A DNA stretch of 64,000 bases from Tellurirhabdus bombi. Lineage in GTDB: Bacteria; Bacteroidota; Bacteroidia; Cytophagales; Spirosomataceae. Positions 26,238 through 35,090 of the stretch are shown piece after piece (position 1 is the first letter of the stretch; every line of letters starts with the position of its first letter). The DNA lies in NCBI RefSeq assembly GCF_021484805.1, contig NZ_CP090557.1:4166001-4230000 (forward strand). Direction: 5' to 3'. A program made the translations under genes and the position numbers. Under the pieces are notes generated by a model. It was not told where the DNA came from. It did not search any database and saw only the letters and a list, made by a program, of their open reading frames with translations.

Positions 26238-27230
26238 TTACACCAGTTTTAATTCGTCTACCTGCGAATTGATAAACATTTTATCGGCAGCAGTCAGCTC
26301 TACCTGAATTGCTTCTGCATTCTGGATGGCTTGTTCCGCGTTGCGGGCTCCAACCAGCGCAACCGTAATTCCCGGGCGTTCGATGGTCCAGCGCAGTACC
26401 AACTGACCCAACGTACAATCTTTGCTTTCGGCCAGTGGACGCAATTTATCCAGCATGTTATTGGCAGCCGCAATGTTCTCCGCCTGGAAGTATTTGTACC
26501 CCGCCCGGTGATCCCCCTCGGCAAATTTGTGCCCCGGTCTGATTTTTCCCGTTAGCAAGCCGCGTTCCATAGGACTATAAGCAAGAATCGCTTTGTTGTT
26601 TTCCAAGCAATATGGCACAACATCGGCTTCAATTTCGCGGCGGACCATGCTATACGGAACCTGATTGGATACTAAAGCCAGGGTTTCTTCCGCTTCGCGC
26701 ATCTGATCGGCGCTGTAGTTACAAACGCCCGCGTAACGAACTTTGCCCTGCTCAATGAGCCGCTCTACGGCCTCCATGGTTTCCGAAATAGGCGTTGTTA
26801 CGTCTGGCCAATGAATTTGGTACAGGTCGATGTAATCAGTTCCTAGCCGTTTCAGGCTGTCTTCGCATTCTTTGATGACGCCATCCCGTCCCGAATATTT
26901 GTGGACATCGACCTCATTTCCGGCATTGTCTTTTGTATTGAAAGCCAGCGCGCCTTTTGCCAGATCCCAGCGCATGCCGTATTTGGTCAGAATCTGGACT
27001 TTGTCGCGCTGCAAATCCTTAATGGCTTCGCCTACAATCTCCTCGCTGGCCCCCATCCCGTAGATGGGCGCGGTATCAATGGAGGTTACACCCAGATCAT
27101 ATGCCGCTCGAATAGCCGCAACGGAATCGCGGCGTTCTGTACCGCCCCACATCCAGCCACCAGCCGCCCAGGCTCCAAACGTAATAACGGACAGTGTTAA
27201 ATCCGATTCACCTAGTTTTCGATATTCCAT
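26238..27230 (-). CDS. Aldo/keto reductase
   Basis: A 330-aa NAD(P)H-dependent oxidoreductase. The catalytic tetrad positions are visible: Asp in 'GVTSIDTAPIYGMGASEEIV' (with Tyr in the same segment), Lys in 'VQILTKYGMRW', and His in 'DYIDLYQIHWPD'. The C-terminal 'TVALVGARNAEQAIQNAEAI' is the cofactor-binding end. It resembles the Tas/YdjG-type general AKR subgroup. The start is ATG 27230; 27257 would add nine residues before the conserved 'MEYRKLG'. Substrate unknown. Confidence 0.93.
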   Translation of the reverse strand: MEYRKLGESDLTLSVITFGAWAAGGWMWGGTERRDSVAAIRAAYDLGVTSIDTAPIYGMGASEEIVGEAIKDLQRDKVQILTKYGMRWDLAKGALAFNTKDNAGNEVDVHKYSGRDGVIKECEDSLKRLGTDYIDLYQIHWPDVTTPISETMEAVERLIEQGKVRYAGVCNYSADQMREAEETLALVSNQVPYSMVRREIEADVVPYCLENNKAILAYSPMERGLLTGKIRPGHKFAEGDHRAGYKYFQAENIAAANNMLDKLRPLAESKDCTLGQLVLRWTIERPGITVALVGARNAEQAIQNAEAIQVELTAADKMFINSQVDELKLV

Positions 27231-27314
27231 ATTGTGTAGATAGTCTATATGCCGCAAAGAAAAATAAAAAGTTATAAATCGAATAGCCGCTTACAAACTG
27301 ATAAACGGGTATTT

Positions 27315-28457
27315 TTAGAGTAACAGCGAATCCACCCGGTGCGCGTGAACCATGCCTTCCTGCGCCGACCAGGCAAAAATGGTAAAGCGTCCATCCTGCG
27401 ATGCCACCAGTGCGATGGCTTCGCGTTGGTCGTAGACAAACTGCGCCGCCGAATAATGCCGCGTTCCACCCGTTTGGGTGGGTCGGACCACGACCGGCAC
27501 ATTGCCGACAATTGGCTCGGTAACAATGATTTGCTCGACTCGGCCACTCTTCTCCGACCGACCGATTTTCGCGCCAAATCCCAGGAGTTCGTACTGATCA
27601 TTGATGATTGTAGCTCCGTCAACGGCGGTTAAACCGGCCAGACCATCTACGGTTTGACTGAGCTTGCTTAACCAATCATTCTGACTCGTTGCATTTTTCT
27701 CCTGTCTGATCACATCGGCCAATTGCGAAAAAGCGGGCACAATTGGGTAAGACATGGGCTGAATAATGGATTCCCGCCAGTTTTTGCTATCAGACGGCAC
27801 AACCAGTAGGCAACCGCCCCGCCCGTGCGCCCGCATCGAAACGGCCAGTTGAACCAGCACGTTAGTCGAATTATTCCAGGCGGAAGGCGTTGTAAAGCCC
27901 AGCAGAGAGGTCATAATCAGCGGATAATTGGGTAGGCTTGCCGCCCGTTCGTCCACTATTTTCACCTGATCTCCTTTCAAAATGGCAACGTTCACAAACT
28001 TACCGAAGCCATCCAGCCGCCGGTGTTTGACCACCAGCAAGCCCGGCTCAATGACCTCCAGCACAAAACAGTTTCCCGGAATGTTGCGCGTTGATCCCCA
28101 GATAAACAATTCGCCCTGCTTGTACCAGACGCCAAGGTGGATGCCGGGACGCTCCACAGCGGGGGAAAGCTTCGTTAAAATCGTGGGTGTGAGGGGCAGG
28201 CGATTTTCAAACATCAAAGGCTGCTCGGCCCGTTCAACCGGAATAAAAGCCAGCGAAATTTTGGGTGAATACCCCTCTTCCCGCCGCAAACTAGACCAGA
28301 AAGCAATATCTATAATCGCTTCGATAACAGAAGCGGGTGGCGTCGGCGCGAGCTGTTGCCTTTTTTTAATGCACTCTTCAGTAAGATGCTGTTCAAAATG
28401 TTTTGCGATGACCGCAGCAACCGTCTGGGCTGCCTGATAAGTTGGTTGGGCAATCAT
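27315..28457 (-). CDS. Diadenylate cyclase (DisA_N)-like protein with N-terminal sensor-like region
   Basis: A 380-aa cytosolic protein, last gene of a three-gene operon. Residues about 260-365 resemble a DAC domain, which makes c-di-AMP from two ATP. The DGA motif is at 280-282 in 'AVDGATIIN', followed by 'LLGFGAKI'; 'GTRHYSAAQF' (331-340) matches GTRHRAA except that the third residue of the RHR triad is Tyr; then 'AIALVASQDGRFTIF' matches the SEExG strand. Residues 1-250 form a sensor-like region, probably the DACNV type reported in Bacteroidota. Activity could be diadenylate cyclase or a related nucleotide reaction, or lost. It starts 8 bp after the ligase stop. Confidence 0.7.
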   Translation of the reverse strand: MIAQPTYQAAQTVAAVIAKHFEQHLTEECIKKRQQLAPTPPASVIEAIIDIAFWSSLRREEGYSPKISLAFIPVERAEQPLMFENRLPLTPTILTKLSPAVERPGIHLGVWYKQGELFIWGSTRNIPGNCFVLEVIEPGLLVVKHRRLDGFGKFVNVAILKGDQVKIVDERAASLPNYPLIMTSLLGFTTPSAWNNSTNVLVQLAVSMRAHGRGGCLLVVPSDSKNWRESIIQPMSYPIVPAFSQLADVIRQEKNATSQNDWLSKLSQTVDGLAGLTAVDGATIINDQYELLGFGAKIGRSEKSGRVEQIIVTEPIVGNVPVVVRPTQTGGTRHYSAAQFVYDQREAIALVASQDGRFTIFAWSAQEGMVHAHRVDSLLL

Positions 28458-28465
28458 TAGCTTAA

Positions 28466-29581
28466 TTATTCGGTTCCTTTGGCCGTCTCAGCGACCATAA
28501 AATCTACCACTTCTTCGAAATTTTCGTGCTGTGCGTATACAGCCCGCTGGCGCGCTGCTCCCGTCCCCTGCTTAAATACCTGATCGGTGAGACGAACAAT
28601 TTCCGGCCACTCGCCATACGCTTCGAGAGCGGGTTGCACATAAGCCAGCAACTTATCAATCAGGTCCCGCGCGGGAATCGCCGCACCGCCTGTCGTATCA
28701 ATCAGATCACCTTCCAGGCCAAAACGGGCGGCCTGCCACTTGGCCGCGCGCAGAATCTCGGGCCGCACATGATTGATTTCCACGTGTTCCTCCGCTTCCT
28801 GGGCGCACGTTCGGGCCAACGCACGAACCAGCCCCGCAATGAGCACCGCTTCATCGATGGTCAGGCATACATCCGTCACCCGAAACTCCAGCGTATCGTA
28901 ATGCGCGGACGGGCGCACGTCCCAATAGATTTTACTGCCGTCCGAGATACTGCCCATTTTGACCAAATCCTCCACGAGGCGTTCGTACTCCGACCACGAG
29001 CTGAACACGTGCGGATTGCCCGCCATCGGCCAACGTCCCCATATCTCCGTCCGAAAACTGGTATATCCGGTATCGGTACCCAACCAGAACGGCGAATTAG
29101 AAGCCAGCGCCAGCAACGAAGCCAGCCACGGGCGCACCCGGTTCATCACCTGAATGGCAATTTCCCGGTTGGCAATACCTACGTGAACGTGGTAACCAAA
29201 AATGAGTTGCTCCCGAACCAGTTGCTGGTAGCTCGTCTCCATCTCGATGTAACGCACCCGACGGGTCAGCTTCTGGTCTTCCCAGTGCGAAAAAGGATGC
29301 GTTCCCCCCGCAACGATCTGGCTTCCCTGCTGTCGGGCGGCTTCGATTATCTGCCGACGCAGATGAACCAACTCCTGCCGAACTTCAGCCAGTGTATGGC
29401 AAATGGGCGTTCCAATTTCAATCTGCGACCGGTATAACTCAGCTGTTACCTGGTCGCCGACGGCAGCCTTTGCCTGCGGCAGAATGGCTTGTGCCCGAGA
29501 ACGCAATTCGCGGGTTTGTGGGTGAATAATCTGGTACTCTTCCTCAACTCCAATTGTAAAGTCTTCCTGTCGTATAGCCAT
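28466..29581 (-). CDS. Carboxylate-amine ligase, GCS2/YbdK family
   Basis: A 371-aa ATP-dependent ligase of the glutamate-cysteine ligase 2 superfamily. The N-terminus 'FTIGVEEEYQIIHPQTRELR' supplies metal-binding acidic residues. 'LIFGYHVHVGIANREIAIQV', 'LLALASNSPFWLGTDTGYTS' and 'DTLEFRVTDVCLTIDEAVLI' are the family blocks, with length typical of YbdK (372 aa). YbdK-type enzymes show weak gamma-glutamylcysteine synthesis; true substrates are often unknown. It lies 3 bp after the photoproduct-lyase-like gene and 8 bp before the DAC-like gene. Confidence 0.88.
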   Translation of the reverse strand: MAIRQEDFTIGVEEEYQIIHPQTRELRSRAQAILPQAKAAVGDQVTAELYRSQIEIGTPICHTLAEVRQELVHLRRQIIEAARQQGSQIVAGGTHPFSHWEDQKLTRRVRYIEMETSYQQLVREQLIFGYHVHVGIANREIAIQVMNRVRPWLASLLALASNSPFWLGTDTGYTSFRTEIWGRWPMAGNPHVFSSWSEYERLVEDLVKMGSISDGSKIYWDVRPSAHYDTLEFRVTDVCLTIDEAVLIAGLVRALARTCAQEAEEHVEINHVRPEILRAAKWQAARFGLEGDLIDTTGGAAIPARDLIDKLLAYVQPALEAYGEWPEIVRLTDQVFKQGTGAARQRAVYAQHENFEEVVDFMVAETAKGTE

Positions 29582-29584
29582 GGG

Positions 29585-30622
29585 TTAAAATATATACCGG
29601 ATTTCGCACCAGGGAATTTCGTCTTGTATAAGTTGTTCAAATATGGCGATCATTTTTGCTTTTAACTGGTGTTGGTAGCGAATATTCCAGCCGCCCAGCT
29701 GGCTCTGTTTGTCTTCCTGTAATTCAGGCATCCAGAGTAATTCCTCCGCTTTTGGATTGATGAGCAGATTGGCGTCGTGCTGCTGCCGATTATGCGTCAG
29801 GAAAATAACTTCCGCCTTTAATTGCGCTTTAACGTCAGCCCGCACGACTTCGTTCAGCTGCTGAAACAACTCGCGGTAATCCTGACGCCATGCTTTCCCG
29901 CCATACACAATAACCGGCGAAAAATTGACGTGCACTTCGTAACCGGCATCGTAGAAATCGTTGATGGCGGCCAGGCGCTTTTCGATGCTGTCGGTCCGCA
30001 CGTCAACCAGCTTGCTGACCGAAGCGGGCATCAGGCTAAACCGAATCCGAACTTTGCGTTGCGGATCGAAGGACAGCATTTCTGAGTTGACAAATTTTGT
30101 GGCAAAGGTGGCTTTCGCGCGGGGGTGTTGGCGAAAGGCGTCAAGAACCTGCCTGATGCCGTCAGACAAGCTGTAATCAATGGAAGTATCCGAATTACAC
30201 CCGATATCGTAAGTATAAAAAATCGGGTCAGTCTGGTTGGGTATTTTAGGCCAGGGCAACCCCATGACGTGCTGATCGACAGCCGCCATGATTTCATCCA
30301 CATTGGAAAATAAGGTGATGGGATTGACCTTTTTGTGCCGGTCTACGTAACAGTAAGCGCAACCGCCAAAACAGCCGTTTGCCAGACTGGGTGCAATGTA
30401 GTCGGCACTGCGCCCACTCCATTTACATTCCAGCGATTTGAGCTTCCCCAAAACCAGTACGTCCGACTTGATTTTGTAATGGCCCAGACCCAAATCTGGC
30501 AAACGGTTGTGTTGTTTGATCTCCTGCCTCTCCGCCTGAGGAAAGTGCCGGAGCACCTCTTGCCCCTGCGGATTCAGCGCATCAGGCGTATAAAGAATGA
30601 GTTTGGGATTAAAGTCCGGCAT
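29585..30622 (-). CDS. Spore photoproduct lyase-like radical SAM protein
   Basis: A 345-aa protein, first in the operon. The radical SAM CX3CX2C motif is at C84, C88, C91 ('CFGGCAYCYV'). 'FYTYDIGCNSDTSIDYSL' places Cys142 where the hydrogen-donating Cys141 lies in Bacillus SplB, whose context is C-T-S-D. 'VRIRFSLMPASVSKL', 'VHVNFSPVIVYGGKAW' and 'AEVIFLTHNRQQHD' also match the SPL family. SPL repairs a UV-induced thymine dimer in spores; this organism is not expected to sporulate, so the lesion or substrate may differ. A hairpin touches its start codon. Confidence 0.85.
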   Translation of the reverse strand: MPDFNPKLILYTPDALNPQGQEVLRHFPQAERQEIKQHNRLPDLGLGHYKIKSDVLVLGKLKSLECKWSGRSADYIAPSLANGCFGGCAYCYVDRHKKVNPITLFSNVDEIMAAVDQHVMGLPWPKIPNQTDPIFYTYDIGCNSDTSIDYSLSDGIRQVLDAFRQHPRAKATFATKFVNSEMLSFDPQRKVRIRFSLMPASVSKLVDVRTDSIEKRLAAINDFYDAGYEVHVNFSPVIVYGGKAWRQDYRELFQQLNEVVRADVKAQLKAEVIFLTHNRQQHDANLLINPKAEELLWMPELQEDKQSQLGGWNIRYQHQLKAKMIAIFEQLIQDEIPWCEIRYIF

Positions 30623-30623
30623 G

Positions 30624-30648
30624 AACGGTAAACACGTAGTTTACCGTT
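30624..30648. promoter_or_regulatory. Hairpin abutting the start of the photoproduct-lyase-like gene
   Basis: AACGGTAAAC (30624-30633) pairs with GTTTACCGTT (30639-30648) across 5 nt. The stem ends one base from the ATG at 30622 and fills most of the 35-bp gap after uxaC. On the minus strand there is no U-run, so a control site (operator or translation-blocking stem) is as likely as a terminator for uxaC. Confidence 0.5.
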
Positions 30649-30657
30649 TTTGTGCGT

Positions 30658-32073
30658 TTAGGCCCAACCAAAATATTCTTCGGCGTTGTTGTAACAGATA
30701 TCCTGCACCAGTTTACCGATCCACTCAACGTCATTCGGCAGTTCACCGCCTTCGACATCGTTGCCGAACAAATTGCAGAGAATACGGCGGAAATACTCGT
30801 GTCGGCTGTACGACAGGAAGCTGCGTGAATCGGTCAGCATACCCACAAAACGGCTCAGCAAGCCCATGTTCGACAGCGCGTTCATTTGCTTCTCCATGCC
30901 GTCTTTCTGATCAAGGAACCACCAGCCCGACCCAAACTGAACCTTACCGGGAATCGATCCGTCGTTGAAGTTACCGATCATCGTGGCCATCATTTCATTG
31001 TCCGACGGGTTCAGGTTGTACAGGATGGTCTTGGTCAGTTTGTCCTTATCGTCCAGTTGTCCCAGGAATTTTGACAGCGCCCGGGCGTGGCGGAAGTCGC
31101 CGATGCTGTCCCAGCCGGTATCAGGTCCCAACGTGCGTAATGCGCGGCGGTTGTTGTTGCGTAGCGCGCCCAAGTGGAACTGCTGCGTCCAGCCTTTTTC
31201 CCAGTCCCACTCAGCAAACTGGTTCAGCATGAACGAGCGGAACTGATTTTTTTCCAGCTTCGTCAAATCGACACTGTAGAGCAGCTTCTGGAAAATTTGC
31301 TGAATGCCCGATTCCGTATAGTCCTCGGCATACATCGTTTCCAGACCGTGGTCCGACAAACGACAGCCAACCTCGTGAAAATAGTCGTGGCGTTTTTTGA
31401 GGCAGTCCAGGTATTCCGTTAAGGTCCGGATTTCCTGATTGCATACCTCCCCGACTTTTTTGACGTACGCCTGAAAAACCGTCGCATCATCAACGGCCAT
31501 CGCTTTATCGGGCCGGAAAGTGGGCAATACTTTTGTTCCGAAGCCCGATTCCGCAATTCGTTTGTGGTCCTCCAGCGAATCGGTCGGATCATCCGTCGAG
31601 CAAACTACCCGAACGTTAAAATGGGTCAGCAGCGCCTGGGTTGACCAGTCGGGCATTTGTTCGTTGCAGGCATTAAACACTTCCCGTGCCGATTGTTTGT
31701 TCAGCACAGTCTCTACGCCAAACGGATTTTTCAGCTCCATATGCGTCCAGTGATACAGCGGGTTACGCATGGTATACGGAACGGTTTCGGCCCATTTTTC
31801 AAACTTCTCCCAGTCGGATGCATCGCCCGTGCAGTACCGCTCGTTCACGCCGTTGGTACGCATGGCCCGCCATTTGTAGTGATCACCATAAAGCCAGGCC
31901 TGGGTCACGTTATCGAACCGCTTGTTGGCCGCAATCTGGTCGGGTGGCAGGTGCGAGTGGTAATCAATGATGGGCATCTGCCGGGCATAATCGTGGTAGA
32001 GTCTCCGGGCCGTATCGGTTTGAAGCAGAAAATCGTCGTCTAGAAAGGGCTTAAAAACAGAGGCTGTCAGCAT
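30658..32073 (-). CDS. uxaC: Glucuronate isomerase (uronate isomerase) UxaC
   Basis: A 471-aa enzyme of the amidohydrolase superfamily that converts D-glucuronate to D-fructuronate and D-galacturonate to D-tagaturonate. The N-terminal metal motif is 'MPIIDYHSHLPPDQIAANK' with H39 and H41. 'DHYKWRAMRTNGVNERYCTG' and 'RVVCSTDDPTDSLEDH' are family-specific. Length equals E. coli UxaC (470 aa). uxuA lies upstream on the same strand (113-bp gap), and the transporter and uxaB are divergent, together forming a hexuronate locus. Confidence 0.96.
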   Translation of the reverse strand: MLTASVFKPFLDDDFLLQTDTARRLYHDYARQMPIIDYHSHLPPDQIAANKRFDNVTQAWLYGDHYKWRAMRTNGVNERYCTGDASDWEKFEKWAETVPYTMRNPLYHWTHMELKNPFGVETVLNKQSAREVFNACNEQMPDWSTQALLTHFNVRVVCSTDDPTDSLEDHKRIAESGFGTKVLPTFRPDKAMAVDDATVFQAYVKKVGEVCNQEIRTLTEYLDCLKKRHDYFHEVGCRLSDHGLETMYAEDYTESGIQQIFQKLLYSVDLTKLEKNQFRSFMLNQFAEWDWEKGWTQQFHLGALRNNNRRALRTLGPDTGWDSIGDFRHARALSKFLGQLDDKDKLTKTILYNLNPSDNEMMATMIGNFNDGSIPGKVQFGSGWWFLDQKDGMEKQMNALSNMGLLSRFVGMLTDSRSFLSYSRHEYFRRILCNLFGNDVEGGELPNDVEWIGKLVQDICYNNAEEYFGWA

Positions 32074-32186
32074 GATGTGTTTATATTTTTCAGAAAATTG
32101 TTCAGGGTTTTACTGCGGTCTTCTAAGCCGTTGGGAACGGTTTCAGAACTGCAAAGTACTAAAATCGACCCCAATCACCAATTGGC

Positions 32187-33377
32187 TTACGGGTTGCTTC
32201 GCTCCAAACCGAGCATCAAACCCCGTAGCTCGCCCAGCCCACGTAGCCGTCCGATAGCGGTATAACCGGGATTGGTACGCTTACCGGAAGCGAGATCGTC
32301 CAACATTTTATGTCCGTGGTCGGGTCGGAAAGGCATCCGCAGGTCCAGACGACCTTCCTGCTGCCGCCGTTTTTGTTCGTTCAGCAGGGCACGCATAACG
32401 CCAAACATATCGACATCGCCTTCGAGGTGGTTGGCTTCGTAGAAGTTCCCTTCCGCGTCGCGTTGGGTACTCCGCAAATGGACAAAATGAATTTTTGAAC
32501 CCAATCGCTCCACCATTCCCACCAGGTCGTTGTCCGCCCGAACGCCGTAGCTACCCGTACAGAAACAAATGCCGTTGGCGTCCAGCTCGACCGCTTCCAG
32601 CAACATGCGCGCATCGGCTTCGGTACTGACTACACGCGGCAATCCCAGAATAGGATACGGAGGATCATCAGGGTGAATCGAAAGCCGCACGCCCGCGTCC
32701 TGCGCGACCGGCACGATTTCCCGCAAAAAGGCATACAGGTTTTCCCGCAGTTCCTTATCGCCAATATGCTGGTACGTGTTCAGGGTTTCCTGAAACTGCT
32801 CGACGGTATAGCTTTCTTCGGAGCCGGGCAGCCCCGCGATGATGTTCCGTTGCAGCCGTTTGGCAGCCGTTTCGTCCAGGTTTTCAAAACACGCTTTTGC
32901 CTTGGCGATTTGTTCCGCCGAATAATGCTTTTCCGCGCCGGGGCGTTTCAGGATGTATAATTCGAAGGCTGCAAACTCATTCGCATCAAAACGCAGCCCG
33001 GTCGAGCCGTCCGGCATGGGAAAATCGAGGTCGGTGCGGGTCCAGTCCAGCACGGGCATGAAGTTATAACAAACGGTGTCAATGCCATTTTGCGCCAGAT
33101 TGACGATGGATTCTTTGTAATTCTCAATCCATTGTTTGTAGTCGCCCGTGCGTGTTTTGATGCCTTCATGAACCGGGATACTTTCCACCACCGACCAGGT
33201 TAGGCCCGTGCTTTCGATGAGACTTTTCCGCTTGGCGATTTCTTCTTTTGACCAGACAACGCCATTGGACAGGTGGTGTAGGGCCGTGACGATGCCCGTT
33301 GCTCCGGCTTGCTTTACGTCTGCCAGACTGACGGGGTCGTTCGGGCCAAACCACCGCCATGTTTGTTCTAATGCCAT
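32187..33377 (-). CDS. uxuA: Mannonate dehydratase UxuA
   Basis: A 396-aa enzyme that dehydrates D-mannonate to 2-keto-3-deoxygluconate. The N-terminus '[20 protein letters not shown]' and '[17 protein letters not shown]' is the family signature. Downstream blocks include '[18 protein letters not shown]', '[20 protein letters not shown]' with metal ligands, '[20 protein letters not shown]' and '[13 protein letters not shown]'. Length matches E. coli UxuA (394 aa). Likely transcribed with uxaC. Confidence 0.97.
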   Translation of the reverse strand: MALEQTWRWFGPNDPVSLADVKQAGATGIVTALHHLSNGVVWSKEEIAKRKSLIESTGLTWSVVESIPVHEGIKTRTGDYKQWIENYKESIVNLAQNGIDTVCYNFMPVLDWTRTDLDFPMPDGSTGLRFDANEFAAFELYILKRPGAEKHYSAEQIAKAKACFENLDETAAKRLQRNIIAGLPGSEESYTVEQFQETLNTYQHIGDKELRENLYAFLREIVPVAQDAGVRLSIHPDDPPYPILGLPRVVSTEADARMLLEAVELDANGICFCTGSYGVRADNDLVGMVERLGSKIHFVHLRSTQRDAEGNFYEANHLEGDVDMFGVMRALLNEQKRRQQEGRLDLRMPFRPDHGHKMLDDLASGKRTNPGYTAIGRLRGLGELRGLMLGLERSNP

Positions 33378-33602
33378 GTATACGTACGAACAGGCAGGCG
33401 CCTGTTATTGGTGATAAATGAATGGATGCAGGCGATTGCTGCCTGCACAGTTTGCTTTTGGATTACTAAAGTACGGAAAGACCTAAGCTCTACTCCTTTT
33501 TTCTTGGGGATAATAAGGGCAAAAAGTGCAAAAGTTCGCGAGTATCAGTATATTTTGGGATTATTTTACTTTTTCGATAAAAGGTGTAATTCCCTTCCCT
33601 TG

Positions 33603-34943
33603 ATGTATCCTGAAACGACAGGCAACTTCCGCTGGCGGATTGTGTTGTTATTGTTTTTTGCCACAACTATTAATTACATTGATCGACAGGTTCTTTCGTT
33701 CACCATGATTGATGACGCCTTTAGGCGTGCCATGCTAGACATCCCTGCCGGGCAGAACCTTACCCAAGCGGATCTGGATAGCTTTAAAATTCAGTACAGC
33801 TACGTCGATACGGCGTTTAAGATTGCATATGCGCTGGGCTTTGTTCTGACGGGCTGGCTCATCGACTGGGTGGGGACTAAACGAGGTTTTGCCATTTCGA
33901 TTGGCATCTGGAGCATCGCCGGAATTCTGAATGCCTTTGTTGGTTCTTTGCGAAGCCTGAGTCTGGTCCGTTTTATGCTGGGTATTGGGGAGGCGGGAAA
34001 TTTTCCATCGGCTGTCAAATCAGTTGCCGAATGGTTCCCCAAAAAAGAGCGCTCGTTCGCGACGGGGCTTTTTAATGCGGGAGCCAATGTGGGCGTTATT
34101 GTCACCGCCGCGCTGATTCCCTGGCTAACGATTCAGTACGGTTGGCGATTTTCGTTTATCTCAACGGGTTTGCTCGGTATTGCCGCCCTGATTGCCTGGT
34201 GGCTGATTTACCGCCGTCCGGAGGAACACGAAGTTCTTTCGCCCGAAGAACTGGCCTACATCCAGCAGGATCAGGAAGAAGATATGCCGGAAGAAAAGTT
34301 TTCCTGGGTACGTCTCCTGGGTTTCCGCCAGACGTGGGCCTTCATTGTGGGCAAGTTTTTGTGTGATCCTATCTGGTGGTTTTACCTGACCTGGCTGCCC
34401 GATTTTTTCAACAGCAGCGAGGCGCTGGATCAAAGGCTGGATCTGAAAAGCATTGGCTTGCCGTTTCTGGTCATTTACGTGGTATCGGACGGGGGGAGCG
34501 TTCTTTTCGGGTGGCTTTCGTCGAAGCTGATGCATTATGGCTGGTCGGTCAATCGTGCCCGAAAAACGACGATGCTGGTTTGTGCCCTTTGCGTGGTTCC
34601 TATTTTTTTCGCGGCCCAAACCAGTAGCATCTACGTGGCAGTTGCTTTGATTTCTTTGGCCACGGCGGCCCACCAGGGCTGGGCGGCCAATGTATACACC
34701 TTTGCGTCGGACCTGTTCCCCAAAAGCGCAGTTGCTTCCGTAACGGGTATCGGGGGCATGTGCGGGGCTGTGGGAGGCATTCTTTTGGCAGCCGTTGCTG
34801 GTATCATTCGGGTTCACTTTGGCTATTTGCCTCTGTTCTTGATTGCCAGTTCAAATTACCTGATTGCCCTGGTAATTATTCACCGGCTGATTCCAAAGAT
34901 GGAGCCAGTTAATAAAAGAGAACTGGAAAGCTTAAGCTTATAA
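33603..34943 (+). CDS. exuT: MFS hexuronate transporter, ExuT-like
   Basis: A 446-aa MFS carrier of the anion:cation symporter type. 'FFATTINYIDRQVLSFTMID' is the first helix with the conserved NYxDR; 'DWVGTKRGFAISIGIWS' is the loop signature; 'MLGIGEAGNFPSAVKSVAEW' with 'FPKKERSFATGLFNAGANVG' is the typical hexuronate-transporter block. I use ATG 33603 because the preceding 65 residues of the open frame do not look like this family. Position between uxuA and uxaB supports galacturonate/glucuronate uptake. Confidence 0.9.
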   Translation: MYPETTGNFRWRIVLLLFFATTINYIDRQVLSFTMIDDAFRRAMLDIPAGQNLTQADLDSFKIQYSYVDTAFKIAYALGFVLTGWLIDWVGTKRGFAISIGIWSIAGILNAFVGSLRSLSLVRFMLGIGEAGNFPSAVKSVAEWFPKKERSFATGLFNAGANVGVIVTAALIPWLTIQYGWRFSFISTGLLGIAALIAWWLIYRRPEEHEVLSPEELAYIQQDQEEDMPEEKFSWVRLLGFRQTWAFIVGKFLCDPIWWFYLTWLPDFFNSSEALDQRLDLKSIGLPFLVIYVVSDGGSVLFGWLSSKLMHYGWSVNRARKTTMLVCALCVVPIFFAAQTSSIYVAVALISLATAAHQGWAANVYTFASDLFPKSAVASVTGIGGMCGAVGGILLAAVAGIIRVHFGYLPLFLIASSNYLIALVIIHRLIPKMEPVNKRELESLSL

Positions 34944-35090
34944 TTCAAACATCGCGTTGACTTATAACTTGTTTACGAAATAACCCAAAACAAACACAGT
35001 ATTTTTATTAATCACCCTTAAAGTGTATCCGTTATTTGTGCTACTTTGTTGAATTAATCAAGTACGCACGACAACGATAAAATAATAACT

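Noticed and set aside
28776-28792. TTCCACGTGTT as a possible parS
   Set aside because: Only the CACGTG core fits; the flanks do not match the palindrome and the site is inside the GCS2-type ligase gene.
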